Shown here piece by piece: positions 31,060 to 42,140 of a stretch of DNA of 64,000 bases; within the stretch, counting starts at the first letter, position 1, and every line of letters begins with the position of its first letter. The stretch lies in NCBI GenBank assembly GCA_905221615.1, contig CAJNDT010003112.1, positions 662,001 to 726,000 of the forward strand, in the 5' to 3' direction. Under the pieces are notes generated by a model. That model worked only from the letters and a program-made list of their open reading frames with translations, was not told the origin of the DNA and made no database searches. The stretch is from Symbiodinium sp. CCMP2592 (lineage: Eukaryota > Sar > Dinophyceae > Suessiales > Symbiodiniaceae). The position numbers and the translations under genes were made by a program.

Positions 31060-33117
31060 TAGGGTGTTGTGTGTGTGTGTGCGTGTGTATGTGTGTGTTT
31101 GGGGGGTTGTATGGTGTGGAGTTTAGAACTCATTGCTGCGCGGGCGATCACAATTTTCACGGGGCCTCCAAGAACAACCCGTTGTCAGTTTTTGAAGGAC
31201 TGACGGCCCACAGTATAGAAGTACTCCGAAGGAACGAAACGGAAGGCTGGGCGAAGGTAGCCTTGCAGTTGAGATGTAGGGGTGTGCTGACGGAGTAGAT
31301 GCAAGACGTTTCCGCGCTGGGGCTCCGAGATCTGCGGTAAGAGTCTACGACAAAGGTGCCATTACCGGGGTTTTGAAGAAACAGTCTGCTGCCGTTATTT
31401 ACATTGCAGTCGCATGATTGTATTATTGCCCAAAACTCCATTCTATGCATACTGGCTCTACAATCTCCCTCTTCAGCATCCTGTATATGATTCGAGCTCG
31501 AATTTCACAGGTAGAAGGGTGACGTAGTACCCTAAACCCTAAACCCTACACCCTAAACCCCTGATGTAGAGGGTGTTTACCCCGCCATCGAGGCAACCCT
31601 CCCGACAAAGGTCTCATGACAAACTTCTGTAGAAACGGCAAATTGGAACATTGGTATCCTTGTTACTGGAAAAGATGTCTAAACCCCAAAGCCCCTGAAG
31701 TCTAGAGCACTCTAGCGCTATGGGCAAAGGAGCACTTCTCCATGTTTCAAACTTGTGCGTCTTCCCATCAGACTCAAGGGCTCTCAACGGGGTCTTGAGT
31801 CCTTTAAAACCAAGGTTGCATGGAGACTTGTGGGTTTTAAGTCTTCATGCTTAAGTCTGAAGCTTAGGCCCTTAGCTTTAATATGTATAGAACCGTGAGG
31901 TCTGCGTAGTGGGATTTGAGTGCTTCCAGCTTCCTTTGGGGGTTGAGGTTTCACCTGAACCCTAGAAAACCCTTCGTTGGAGGGTTTCTTTATGCGGATT
32001 TCTTAAGTAAAGATTTCCGAAAGGTAGGTTTACAAGGCTTATAGGGTGGCTTCTTAATTACAAGACCAGTGTGGAACAACCACGCAGATTTTTGACCTGG
32101 CTTCACCTATCCCACTTCCGCGCCAGCTTAGCCGCTCTCGTCTCGCACCTACGGTGCTTGGGTTCACAAAAGTGTGTACATCAACAAGCGCATGGTTTGT
32201 CTGTTGAGGCCTTGATCGCGTATTGTAATAGTTGAATATTTTTCATAATATAGATATAGGAGGACCTTCATAATAGCCCTATTATAGGCTCTTACTGTAA
32301 GGGGGCCGTACCTAACCGAAACCCTAAACCCGAAACGAAGATCTACTCGAGCTCGAATAATGCTGGACCCATGATTCTGAACCTTACAGTTCTTATCCCC
32401 GCTTTGAACGCGAAAAACCACGACAACTGCATCCGCCAAGCCCGAAGCACGTAATCTCTGGATCTAAACGGGTTTAATCTTGAAGCCGTGAACCCTGAAA
32501 CTCCAAAGCTGTGATCAAGCCTGACAGCACGAACCCCAAGCTCGGTCTCGTAAAGCCTAGGCCCTAAACCCTACTAGAATGTGCTGCATATCTAATATCA
32601 ATCATACAGTACTCCCCGAAATCTCGAAGTTGAGATGAAATCATGAAATCTGAGATTCCGCCCAAGGCTTCTTCTGTTATTTGGTCTTATAATCTTATGA
32701 AGTGATAGTAAGAATTTCCGGCCCTAAGCAATAAAACGAAAGTGCCGAAGGGATCGCTTCGGCCCCGACTTTGCCAGCGGAGCGGCCATCGACTCAAGCG
32801 AACGGGGTGTGTGGGGGTGACAGGGGATGTTTAGGGTTTGGGGATGTCTAGGGTTCAGGGATCAGGGACCTAATTCCTCACGGCTAGGTAGAAGAATGGC
32901 CCACACGGCAAGCCTTTTTCTGCATACTTGTGGGATCCAGGTAGTAGGGTTTAGGGGATGTTTGGGTTTGAGGCGCGGAGGGTGGTCAGGATCATAGATG
33001 TCTGGCAGCTTGAAAAAGGATCTAAGGCTTCTTTTGCTGGATTTGCGGATCAATCCTTGAAGTGGTCGAGGAAGGAAGCGAAGAGTCAGTAGCGATTGCC
33101 ACACATGAGATATGCAG
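31060..33117. other. Exchanger intron, no exon needed here
   Basis: GT microsatellite at 31068-31100, filler, and open GC-rich stretches at 32066-32160 and 32745-32805 (FGPDFASGAAIDSSERG) without a match. Confidence 0.45.
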
Positions 33118-33151
33118 ACAACGGCGTAGTCTTCTGGGCAGGGAAGATGAA
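33118..33151 (+). CDS. NCX exon: TM after alpha-2
   Basis: The acceptor is atgcag and the donor is GC. It reads YNGVVFWAGKM after joining, with the aromatic-Trp pair where the family has IYW. The phase fits both neighbours. Match by pattern only. Confidence 0.5.
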
Positions 33152-33815
33152 GCCCGATGAACCCATCTGAATCTTCGAAAACTCTACCAAAAATCGATTA
33201 ACACCGAATTTCGTAAACCCCAAAGCCCCAATTGAGCCTTTTGCCTCTTATCTGAGAGGGCCCCTGAGCGTCTGCATCCCTCTACCCCCATTTCCAAACT
33301 ACTGGACGCCATACACCGCAAGTTTCTCCCTCCTCGAAAGAACAAGAACAGTAGCAAGATTGGTACTGGATTTCGAGAACCAAAGCAGATACAGCCGTCG
33401 TGAAAATCGAACTTGAATACGATTCTTCCTTAGGTTGTTCATATTAAGGGCTGTAAGAACAGTGGGAAAGTGTAGAACAAGTACAGCAATAGGATGAACA
33501 CTGGTCATGACGTGATACTAATATCACTAGTATCAGCGGACTACAAGCACCCGTAACTAGTATAGCTCAACGTGGCAATAGATAAGTTGAGGAAACATTA
33601 CAACAATGACAGCAATAGCATTACTGACAACGATTGTAGTCATAATCGTAGCAGTTATTAGTTAGTACTGTAGTAGTACTTGTAAGCATAAGAGCCAAAG
33701 TCGGAGCAAAGACAATAGTAATCGGACAAACCGCAACAAAAACACTATCGCAGAGGGGTAATAAATGCCCGAAGCAGCACACCACAAAACGCGATGCAAC
33801 GCCCGAGATCGACAG

Positions 33816-33866
33816 CGGTTACGCTTCCGGGGCATTCATCGTCAAGGCTCGCCTCAGGTTCATGGT
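33816..33866 (+). CDS. NCX exon: segment before penultimate TM
   Basis: The acceptor is cgacag and the donor is GTAAGG. It reads GYASGAFIVKARLRFM plus two bases, in the place of the family F.V.AG.LGFSV. It joins in phase to VTIFS. Confidence 0.6.
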
Positions 33867-34344
33867 GTAAGGATTTCGAAACGGTTTAGGGTTTAGGTTT
33901 ATACATTATTTTCCATACGACTTCCGGAGGGTCTGTGAGCCGGTGACGGTCCTCTTCGGATTTGATGGGGCTTCGGGTTTATAACGCTGTAAGGGTCCTT
34001 CACGGAATCTCAGAGCTTGGGGTGTTGCAACGGCGACACAGCAAGGTGAGATCATACAACTCTGTAGCACCCCATACCCTATTTTAGGACCCTTAACACG
34101 AAACAATAAAACATGAGTTCCCAAAGAATTTCGACCCTTCCACGCGGAAGCACAGGCCAAAGGCAGGCGACCTAGACTGCCCTAAACCCTAAGCCCTAAA
34201 GTTCCTTCCAACCCAAGACCCTCCTGGATCCCTGATCTTCGACCCTTATAACCCTTAAAGGACCCCTTTTGAGACCATGCCAAAGCCTCAAAACCCTTCA
34301 AGGAACCCTTTTAACCGATCCCCAAGTCTTAGAACCCTGCTAAA

Positions 34345-34443
34345 TAGGGCCCAAACAATTCCCAATACCATTTTGGTGGTTCCTTATCATAACTACAGTA
34401 TAGTATAGCCCCCAAACCATATTCTAATTATTCAGTCCCCTAT
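34345..34443. mobile_element. Hairpin MITE, family TAGGGGCCTAAA
   Basis: It runs from TAGGGCCCAAACAATTCCC to TCTAATTATTCAGTCCCCTA. Fragments of further copies lie at 34495-34600. Confidence 0.55.
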
Positions 34444-34602
34444 ATACATTATGGAACCCTACTATAGATCCCTTCAAAAGACCACCCTTATAGAACCCTA
34501 TTTTAATCATTAAGGCCCTACCTCGTATCCTTATAATAGCCCTTATAGTAGCCCTTGTAGACCCCTTTATGGGAACCCTGTTCTAATTCTTAAGGCCCCT
34601 AG

Positions 34603-34694
34603 ATTACTTACCTTTGGATAGTAGGGAATGGAAGAATGGTAGTAATAGTAGTTATTGTATCCCATTCCTCCATTCCCTACTATTCAAAAGTAAG
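34603..34694. mobile_element. Hairpin MITE, family TTACCTTTGG
   Basis: The arms are ACTTACCTTTGGATAGTAGG and CCTACTATTCAAAAGTAAG, with a TAGTAATAG interior. The sister at 39930 is inverted. Confidence 0.7.
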
Positions 34695-34729
34695 ATTATT
34701 GGTCTTCAGGCTGGTGACCTAGCCTTCAG

Positions 34730-34745
34730 CGTGACGATCTTCTCG
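34730..34745 (+). CDS. NCX 16-bp micro-exon
   Basis: The acceptor is ccttcag and the donor is GC. It encodes one joined Val plus VTIFS. Both flanking exons join in phase and together give the family pattern FSVT.FS. Its size makes it invisible to ordinary gene finders. Confidence 0.62.
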
Positions 34746-34882
34746 GCCTGGCGCCCGTCTCTCTACGCCCTTCGAGTCGAGGGTCTAATATAGGGGCTTA
34801 AATAATTACATCTACTATCTTGGGGGTTCCTTTAAAGGGTTCCTTGAAGGGGTCTATAAGGGATCTATATGGGTATCATTAC

Positions 34883-34986
34883 ATAGGGGATAAAAATAAT
34901 TACCTACATTTTTGTTGGGGGGCTCCTTATAGTATCTATACGATAATATACACCGGAACCACATTCTAACTGTTGAGGCCCCTATA
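34883..34986. mobile_element. Hairpin MITE, family TAGGGGCCTAAA
   Basis: It runs from ATAGGGGATAAAAATAATTACC to GTTGAGGCCCCTATAT. A fragment of the left arm also lies at 34790. Confidence 0.5.
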
Positions 34987-35178
34987 TTAGGAGTCTTGTT
35001 GATTTTTTGAGGGGGTTCTGTTTGGGGGTTTGGGGTGTACTCGGTTTTTGAGTCAAGAGTTTCTTGTGGTGTGTTGTTGTAGGTTTGGGGGCCTCTTGCA
35101 CAGGGAAGCTTGTTTGAGTAGCATGTATTATGTTGATGACTGTGGTTGGGGGTGTACAGTGTAGGATTTAGTGGAGTC

Positions 35179-35284
35179 TACCTATAGTCTCCAGTGTAGT
35201 TCCTTTGTTTTGGTTTAACCAGTTATATATTAAGGATCCCATAAGGTAACCCCAAAAAGGAACTACAATGGAGACTATAGGTAG
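35179..35284. mobile_element. Hairpin MITE, family GGCTCC, CTATAG subtype
   Basis: The arms are CTACCTATAGTCTCCAGTG and CAATGGAGACTATAGGTAG. The interior AAGGATCCCATAAGGTAA is shared with 48088. Confidence 0.75.
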
Positions 35285-35393
35285 TGTCTGGCAAACAGCC
35301 GGCCAAGGGTTCAGGGGTTGCTAATCGGAGTTATATCTTCTTTGACGTACGGGTTCAGAGGGGCCTGCATGTCTTAATGAACCCAGAGGGTCC

Positions 35394-35435
<42 letters not shown>

Positions 35436-35611
35436 GTATATATTACCTTTATGGAATTAGGTCCCAAAAGACCATCCCCACTATGGCTTTGGGACCCCAT
35501 TCCATACTTGTAGTGAATGTGGTTCCTCTTGGGAAGAAAAAAAGCACACAGCTACCGTACAATCTCCCAAGAGCTATCTCATAAGAAGCCACATGCACGA
35601 ATCCTGTCCTC

Positions 35612-35738
35612 AGCCCCTAAACCCTAAGCCCTTAACCCTAAACCCTAAACCCCTTAACCCTTAACCCTAAACCCTAAACTCCTAAACCCTAAAACCCTAA
35701 ACCCCTTAACTCTAAGCCCTTAACCCCAAAATCCCTAG
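35612..35738. repeat. CCCTAAA array
   Basis: Around 15 units with CCCTTAAC variants. Confidence 0.85.
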
Positions 35739-35807
35739 TGCCTTTTTTGGCATTTCCAGGATCCTCAAGGCTAGCTCTTCTCTTGGGCGTTATGGTTGAA
35801 GTGTCCC

Positions 35808-35943
35808 CACTTGGAGGGTCAGGGGACTTAGTAACTGGTTATTGTAGGGACTTATAAGTACCAGAACCCCAATTAGGGTCCCTTTTAGGGTACTTATAAG
35901 TCTACTTACTACCTACTTACTAAGTCCCCCGACCCTCCAAGCA
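35808..35943. mobile_element. Hairpin MITE, family CTTGGAGGATCAGGGG
   Basis: The arms are CTTGGAGGGTCAGGGGACTT and AAGTCCCCCGACCCTCCAAG. The right tip is 16 bases from the exchanger exon at 35960. Confidence 0.75.
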
Positions 35944-35959
35944 ACTCCTGACAACCGAG

Positions 35960-35992
35960 ATATGCGCCTGCGTATGCGTCTGCGTACTGTTC
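35960..35992 (+). CDS. NCX exon: Cys/Val-rich TM
   Basis: The acceptor is accgag and the donor is GC. It reads ICACVCVCVLF, a membrane helix leading into VRRR. Phase 0 on both sides. A hairpin ends 16 bases before it. Confidence 0.68.
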
Positions 35993-36507
35993 GCCGGGAG
36001 CCGAGATTGTGCTTAGGGTTTGGATTGAGGGGTTTGTAGGGGTTTTGGGCTTTAGGGGTTTAAGGTCTATACAGTTTAGGCTGCAGGGTTTGCGGTTTAG
36101 GATGTATAGGGTTGGTTGTTAGGGTCTAGGGTTTTTAGCGTGTTGCTTACAACATGTTGAAGTTCAGCTCCAGGGTATTAGCTTTAGGCTTACTCAGGGG
36201 GATGCCAAACCCCAATCCCTAAACCGGGGTCAAGGGTTTCGGGTTTATTAGGGTTTGCAACTTAACTACCACTGTGCGCTAAACGCTAAATACTTAACAA
36301 CAAATTCAGGAGACATCTTCGCTGAATTGCCATGTCAAGCATGCACCGTTTCGTGTGAAAGTATCTGAAGCTGTATAGTGGCTCTAAACACTACCGATCC
36401 CCAAATTCTGTAGAGCACTAGCCTTCTATCGGTGTTGGGCATGTAGTTTGCCTGTTTTCTCGTGTATTTTTTGTGGAGGGTTTACTGTCAACCCTAAGCC
36501 TAAGTGC

Positions 36508-36613
36508 TACGGTTGATGATACAAATCCTGCATGACCCGCAATAAGGAATATACCATAATTCCCATAGTTTAGGGCCCTTAGGGTCATGCAGATTTATAT
36601 CTTCAACAGTAGG
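36508..36613. mobile_element. Hairpin MITE, family TTGATGAT..AATCCTGCAT
   Basis: The arms are CTACGGTTGATGATACAAATC and GATTTATATCTTCAACAGTAG; the right tip has CAG. Confidence 0.7.
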
Positions 36614-37392
36614 ACCCTAACCCGAAGTTTAGTCCCCAGCGCATGAAGCGTGCAGTTCCTGACCCAGAAATGCCATGCCCTAGAGCCAACACACTTTGCA
36701 GACCCGGCCAGAACCCCCCTAGGGTTTAGCGTGTAGGCTTCAAACTTTTCCGGGTTTAGGGTTGAGGCCTTCGCCCTGAACCCCAGAATTTGAGCCCAAC
36801 TTCCGAGAAAGTTCGCGGCTACATCAAGTCTCGGGGGACCTAAACCTGTCAGTATAAATTCTCATCTCCCGGGTCATGAGAACGAACCCTCGTAATTAAC
36901 TTCCAGGGGTTTTTTCGGTACTTAAACATTGGGACGTTCACAGGAACGTTCGAAACTTGCACCTTAAACCTTACACCCTGAAGCTTAGACGAGCCTTAAA
37001 CCCTGAAGCCTGCACCCTAAGCCCTAAACCTCAAACCCGAAGCCCCTTGCCCTACACTTTGTCCCGGTTCCTTTACTTTGAAGCCGGGTCCTCCATTCCG
37101 ATTTTCAGCCTGGTGGGTGCTAACCTCCTTCCTAGGGACTCCCTGTACCTTCTCATCAACCAGCCCTAAAACTCAGAAGCAACCAGGCCTGGCCCCCAAT
37201 TAAGAACTACTGAAGAAGCTTCCGAGAAGCCGGAGAGACACCGGCAGAAACCCTTTCAAAAGGCCCATCAAAGCAGAGCCCATACACTACCCCTCAAAGA
37301 GTCCTCAAACGATCCCTCCAAGCTTCCCCCGAAGCGGAGCCCTTACAGGAACCCTATAGCAGACCCCAAACTAGCTGGCAGCCGGCCCGTAG

Positions 37393-37432
37393 GTGCGACG
37401 GCGGCTGTTCGGAGGCGAGCTTGGTGGGCCCA
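37393..37432 (+). CDS. NCX exon: RRR-GGELGG motif
   Basis: The acceptor is cccgtag and the donor is GC. It reads VRRRLFGGELGGP; the family has YRRRPEIGGELGGP here. Near-certain exchanger sequence. Confidence 0.9.
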
Positions 37433-37459
37433 GCCCTGAGAATCAGAGCATAAAACAGA

Positions 37460-37531
37460 AAGAAGACCTACCTTTTGAAGGAACAATATATAGAAACCAT
37501 AATAAGGAACCTTAAACAGGTAGGTCTTTTC
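37460..37531. mobile_element. Hairpin MITE, family GAAGACCTACC
   Basis: The arms are AAAGAAGACCTACC and GGTAGGTCTTTT. It begins 27 bases after the exchanger exon 37393-37432. Confidence 0.65.
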
Positions 37532-37962
37532 GGCTACAGGTAGGGTTTACGATTTGGATTCAGAGTTTTGGGGCTTTGGGGTTTGGGCTGCAGTTACACT
37601 TTATAAGAATTAAGTGTGCGATAAGGCCTCACAGGTTGTTAAGAGTTTACGGAGGAGGGCTGCAGGGTGTAGTCGTTTTCAGCACTTACAGTCGTCTAGC
37701 ATTGCAGCATGCATGCGATTTGGTAACGGTTGGAGGGTGAGGCTTTGGGATTTAGGCGCTTGGTGTTTCAGGTTTAAAGGGGTTTGCGAAGCTGCACATG
37801 TTCGTCGTGAACTGGCCTGCTTGGCCCCATACCGACGCTAAGAAGCCGAAAGTCCTGAACCGGTCTTTTCCAAACAGCCCCAACCCTATAGATGAACCAT
37901 TCTAACACCTGCCTGCAACACCCTATGAAGCCGGCAACAACACACAGTAACTCCGCGAAGCC

Positions 37963-38102
37963 CTTAAACCCCTAAACCCCAAACCCCTAAACCCTTAAAC
38001 CCCTGAACCCTAAACCCCCAAACCCCAAGCCAAAACTCCTAAACCCCTAGCCCCTAAACCCTAACCCCTAAAAACCTAAACCCTAAACCCCTAAACCCCC
38101 CT
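37963..38102. repeat. CCCTAAA/CCCCTAAA array
   Basis: Around 17 degenerate units between two exchanger exons. Confidence 0.85.
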
Positions 38103-38197
38103 GTATTGCCCACCGAGGCCATTTCTGGGCAAAATTGCTGGGGTCTCGGACTCCTCCGAAACGCTAAGCCCTATTGTTGAACGAGCAAAACCTACTA

Positions 38198-38300
38198 GGG
38201 TGGTTGTGAACATTAGGGTCCCTCTTTGGGGGTACCTTAAATATTAGGTGCCGTACTATAATAGGGACCCAAAAAGGGACCTTAATCTTGACAGCCACCC
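38198..38300. mobile_element. Hairpin MITE, family GTGGTTGTCAA
   Basis: The arms are GGGTGGTTGTGAACATTAGGG and CTTAATCTTGACAGCCACCC. The loop is reversed relative to 15517. Confidence 0.7.
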
Positions 38301-38772
38301 ACGAACTGTGTTTTGTAGGGTCCAGATAGCTTCGATCGATATCAGGCTTCCTGCTCAGAACCTACACAGAAGTAGATCATGCTAGCTTAGGGGCAGCACT
38401 TGCCCTTTCAGTAGACTTCCTCAGGGCACTTGCAGAGTTGTGGTTCCTCAGGTCCTTCGTTGCTTCGGGATTTCGAAGCACCCTAAATCCCAAACCGCAT
38501 TAGGTGGTGTTGGTGGGTTCAGAGTGCCATGTCATGGATCGACATTGATTGCAATCATGGACTATGCGGAAATACACTCTGTCTAGCACTGTAGCAAATT
38601 CAGTCGGAAGTGCAGTCATACACCAGTTGGGACCCCCTGGATCTTTCGGTATGCGGTTTTCGCGATCATGAGCTGCGCCCTAAACCCTAAACCCCAAACC
38701 CTAAACGCTAAACCCCTAAACCCGAAACCCTAAACCCTAAACGCTAGCGGTCTCCTCAAGCAACATGCAGAG

Positions 38773-38812
38773 ACGAGGCGGCGAGGCTAAAGTTTCTCGC
38801 AAATCCTTGGAT
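38773..38812 (+). CDS. NCX exon: post-GGELGG segment
   Basis: The acceptor is cagag and the donor is GC. It reads EAARLKFLANPW, fitting the short link R.AK.L before the last helix. The phase fits both sides. Confidence 0.6.
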
Positions 38813-39474
38813 GCCGATGTTCCCGATGTTGGCTGTAGGACAGCATCATGGTCGAAAGTATGTATTAAGTGTGTATATATATAGATATATGTAAACAATA
38901 TAACTCAGGTTGTAACTAAGTTAGATCTATGAGCACATGAACTCTGACAGATTACTCCACGACTGCTGCGTTGTTAACCTGAACACGAATATTAGTGTAT
39001 GAACACATGCTTGGCGATTCTTCAATGAGGGTCCAAGTGCATGATAATTAATCGTATACTCTCCCAAACACTTACGCACAAACTACTTTCCTAAACCCTA
39101 AACCCCTAAACCCTAAACCCTAAACAACCCTATAAACCCTAATGATTCGGTCCATTGAACCCTTTGGCTTAGGGAGGTGTCCTATAGGTGCTGATGAGGT
39201 TTCAATGCCCTAAAAGGCGCTCAAACGTGTGTCATGTTTTGGTGTTCGTTTCGGTACACTCGGCATAACCGGTCGGTATATCTAACTGGCCATGACTTGG
39301 GGTTTCTGGTGGCTTTTTTCGCCTATTGACCATCTGCCAAGAGCTAGTTTCTAGTTGTATTTCCATCCCCTTACCATCCCCAGAAAGCTCAAAAACATAC
39401 GGCATTCTCAGGGAACACTCTAAACCCTAAACCCTGAACCCCTAAACCCCTAATCCCTGCTCGACCAACAGTAG

Positions 39475-39571
39475 CGAGGTCTCGGCAGTCGTCCTGGTGG
39501 GTCTTTGGGTATTCTACATTGCAATGCCTGGCGCTCGGAAGTTCTTTTGGCTTCGAGCTTCGGGCTTCTGA
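39475..39571 (+). CDS. NCX last exon: final TM helix
   Basis: The acceptor is cagtag (or cag three bases earlier, also in phase). It reads EVSAVVLVGLWVFYIAMP, the last helix of the family (L..LW..YI). The frame then runs ARKFFWLRASGF to TGA at 39569, which can serve as the C-terminus. A GC donor at 39531 leaves open a further exon. Confidence 0.78.
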
Positions 39572-39929
39572 GATGGGAGTTTTCGAAACTAAGGAACCTC
39601 AGATGTCCTTCATATACTTATGTGTGTGTAGGTGTGTGTATATATACACACATATGTATATGTATATACATATATGTATACCGCCGCAGTTGCAATTAGT
39701 AGCCCTAGTTTTCCTGAAGCTCTCTTAGAACATGGTGATCTCAGAATGTACTGGTGGGGCACTCCCAACATGTCATCACCAGATCCTCCAAAGTTGTCAA
39801 GCATCCAGAAGGCGAGCCTCTGATGAACGCAGTATAGGAATTCGAAGCGGTTAACGGCTTAGGGTTCAGGGTTCCTTTACATGTGCATTCCTGTCACCGT
39901 CTCTTTCGGGTTTGCACAAAAGCCATTGT

Positions 39930-40018
39930 AATACTTACCTTTGGTTAGTAGGGGGTATACAATTATAACTACTATTACTACCATTCTTCCATTACCTACT
40001 AACCAAAGGTAAGAATAC
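39930..40018. mobile_element. Hairpin MITE, family TTACCTTTGG
   Basis: The arms are ATACTTACCTTTGGTTAGTAG and CTACTAACCAAAGGTAAG. The right tip AAAG|GTAAGA resembles a 5' splice site. Confidence 0.75.
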
Positions 40019-40563
40019 TGTTGCTCTCTGCAGAGTTTCAAAGATCTCGAGTAGCTTACAGGTCCATTTTGAGGGACCTGGCTGTTGACTCGGCGTTTTC
40101 GGTGTCCAAGGAACCGAATAACGAGGTGTTTGGGTTAGTAGTGTGCAACTCAGATTGGTAGTTATGGGTCTCCATCTTTGGGTTGTTGAAAGAGTTCGAG
40201 TAGATTATTTAATTTTGATCGATAATCGGTAGCTGTATCTGAACAGAAGGAAACACTATGATAATTACCCCAGACTAGAATCAAATAATTGAAATAACTG
40301 CCGGCTTTTGCTTGGCTGACCAAAGCCTCGAATTGTGCCCCCCACATACATACATACCTACATACATACACACGCACACGCACACACACATACACATACA
40401 CGCGCACCTAGAAGCCCTGCTGAGTCTGGGGTTTCGCAGATTCACACTACAGGGTTTAGGCTTGATTTTCCGCAGATGGTAGCCGGGAACCGGTGCAGTT
40501 GTTGTTCAACTGCAAAGCCTAAGAGCCCTGAGGCACAAACCTGCGATCTTAGCCCCAAAACCC

Positions 40564-40763
40564 TGCTTGGAGGATCAGAGGACTTTGTAAGTGAGGTTAT
40601 AAGTAAGTATAAGTAAGTCCCATGATCCTTTAAGTATGAGGCGGTCCTTTGGGATCATTCCTTTTTAGGGGCCTAAAAAATACCTATGCTATTCTGGGGG
40701 TTCCTTATTGTAATTATAGTGTAAGGGGCCCCAAAACCCTATTCGAATTATTAAAGGCCCCTA
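40564..40763. mobile_element. Two adjacent hairpin elements: CTTGGAGG family (40564-40637) and TAGGGGCC family (40676-40763)
   Basis: The first is a short internally deleted copy (CTTGGAGGATCAGAGGAC to CCCATGATCCTTTAAG). The second runs from TAGGGGCCTAAAAAATACC to TTATTAAAGGCCCCTATA. Confidence 0.6.
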
Positions 40764-40970
40764 TATTACAGTCCCTTGCTGCATTTTTCTGAGTTGCCGA
40801 CTCATAAATCAGTGTGGGGGAACGCTTGAAACTCTGAATGCCCGACACCGAACTGAAAAGGCCCTATTAATTAAAGGCACCCTATTCCTTTCAGCCTTAA
40901 ACAAAATCTTAATCAATGCTCCATCTAAAGCCCCTTCAATGAGAGGCCCCAAGACCGCAAGGCCTAACCC

Positions 40971-41151
40971 CAAGGGTCCAAGTACCCTAATAATAATCGC
41001 ATACTCTCCCAAATCCTAACCCACATAACTACTCTCCTAAAACCGAGTACCTAATTATCGGGTCCTTATAATAGAACCCTTATAGTAGCCCTTTCAAAAG
41101 AACCTTCTAGAACCCCTTAAAGAAAAAAAATTATTGGGTCCTTCGGACCCC
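40971..41151. mobile_element. Hairpin MITE, family CCAAAGGGTCC, long copy
   Basis: It runs from CCCCAAGGGTCCAAGTACCC to GGGTCCTTCGGACCCCAAGG. Extra ACCCTTATAGTAGCCC units sit in the right half. A fragment of the left half is at 39021-39090. Confidence 0.55.
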
Positions 41152-41320
41152 AAGGCCGAAACGAAATCGTAAAGCTCCAGTTGATCAAAGGAGGCCAATT
41201 AGGGTTCCCATAACAGGGTTCATATTAAGGAATCCCTACCCCAAGAATCTTAAACCGTAAAGCTTAAACCCTAAACCCCCCTTTTGGCCTCCCATCAGTT
41301 GAAGCCCTCCCTCACGGCAG

Positions 41321-41371
41321 GTCCTTCTGGAAGATGGGCGAGTCTTCTTAGACCGGCTCTGTCCTCCAAAG
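41321..41371 (+). CDS. Candidate exon, unknown
   Basis: The acceptor is cacggcag and the donor is GC. It reads VLLEDGRVFLDRLCPPK in phase 0. It lies after the end of the exchanger and before the transposon, so it may belong to another gene. Confidence 0.3.
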
Positions 41372-41869
41372 GCAGGCGGAGTGAGGGGCTTAGGGTTTAT
41401 AGGGGTTTAGGGTTTTGGGGGTTTAGGCGTTTAGGAATCTTAGGGTTTGGGGTTTATCTAGGGATTCTGCTAGGGTTCCTTTAAGGCTTCCTTGCAAGGT
41501 TCTGTTGCGAGTTTCCGTACGGCTTTGGGTTTGGGGTTTGGGGTTATGGATGCGGTGGTGTTTTTCTTTCAGCGTACAGAATTCACTGTCTTTAAGGGAT
41601 ATGGGTGAGTGTGCACTCAGGGTGGTATGGGGATACTTGTAGGAAACATTTACTTCATGTATCAAGCCCTTTCACCGAACCCTGACATGAACTTGCAACA
41701 TATATATATATATAATATTCTATATATAGGTCTGAATGATTAGTGACAGTATCCCTTCATAGCCCCCATAACAATGCCGCTGTGATTAACCTTTTATTAA
41801 CAGACCCTATGACGTTCCTATGAAACTTTCCAAACCACCCCAGAATCCTATTCTGACTATTACGGTGCT

Positions 41870-42140
41870 GAAACCCACAACCGTAAACTCTAAACCTAAA
41901 CCGCCAAACCCTTAACTTAACCGAAACCCTAATCCTAAACCCCCAACCTCAACTCAAACCTTAACATAACCCGAAACTTCTAAACCCCCGAACCCTCAAC
42001 CCTAAACCCCTAAACCCTGAATTTAACCGTAAACCCTAAACCTAAACCCCCCAACGCCTAACTTAACCCTAAACCCTAAAACCAAACCCCTAAACCCTGA
42101 ACTTAACCCTAAACTCTGACCCCTAAACCCTGAACTTAAC
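41870..42140. repeat. CCCTAAA array with AACTTAACC interspersion
   Basis: The longest array in the window. Units of CCCTAAACC alternate with AACTTAACCCTAAA in higher-order copies. It abuts the reverse-transcriptase-like fragment. Confidence 0.85.

Larger units (their letters stand above)
1248..39571 (+). other. Na+/Ca2+ exchanger (NCX) gene, multi-exon span, 5' end outside window
   Basis: This span is a plus-strand gene for a plasma-membrane type sodium/calcium exchanger, which exports Ca2+ against Na+ influx. I rebuilt it from at least 27 short exons whose phases agree. The strongest match is the second alpha repeat and its flanks (exons 23399-30357), with the motifs FAFIPPTDYCG, TAITFVALGTSLPDTFASK and ADASVGNVTGSNSVNVF. 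Upstream come a Calx-beta-like domain (12642-15148) and an acidic run DDEDDGDE, where the exchanger loop is acidic in animals. Downstream come the RRR..GGELGG motif and the last membrane segment. The first alpha repeat is not in the window, and loop exons between 5.1 and 12.6 kb are unresolved. Donors are mostly GC. Introns run from about 0.27 to 5.6 kb and hold hairpins and TTTAGGG filler; one of them holds a whole other gene. Family identity is nearly certain; single exon edges are inferred. Confidence 0.88.

Noticed and set aside
31157..31450. 97-codon minus-strand frame
   Set aside because: No recognisable motif; the plus strand is also open for about 200 codons over the same GT-rich region, so openness alone means little here.
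33299..33508. 69-codon minus-strand frame with NNLRKNRIQVRFSRRLYL
   Set aside because: It lies beside degenerate AAC/TAG trinucleotide text and has no match. The exchanger exons run on the other strand around it.
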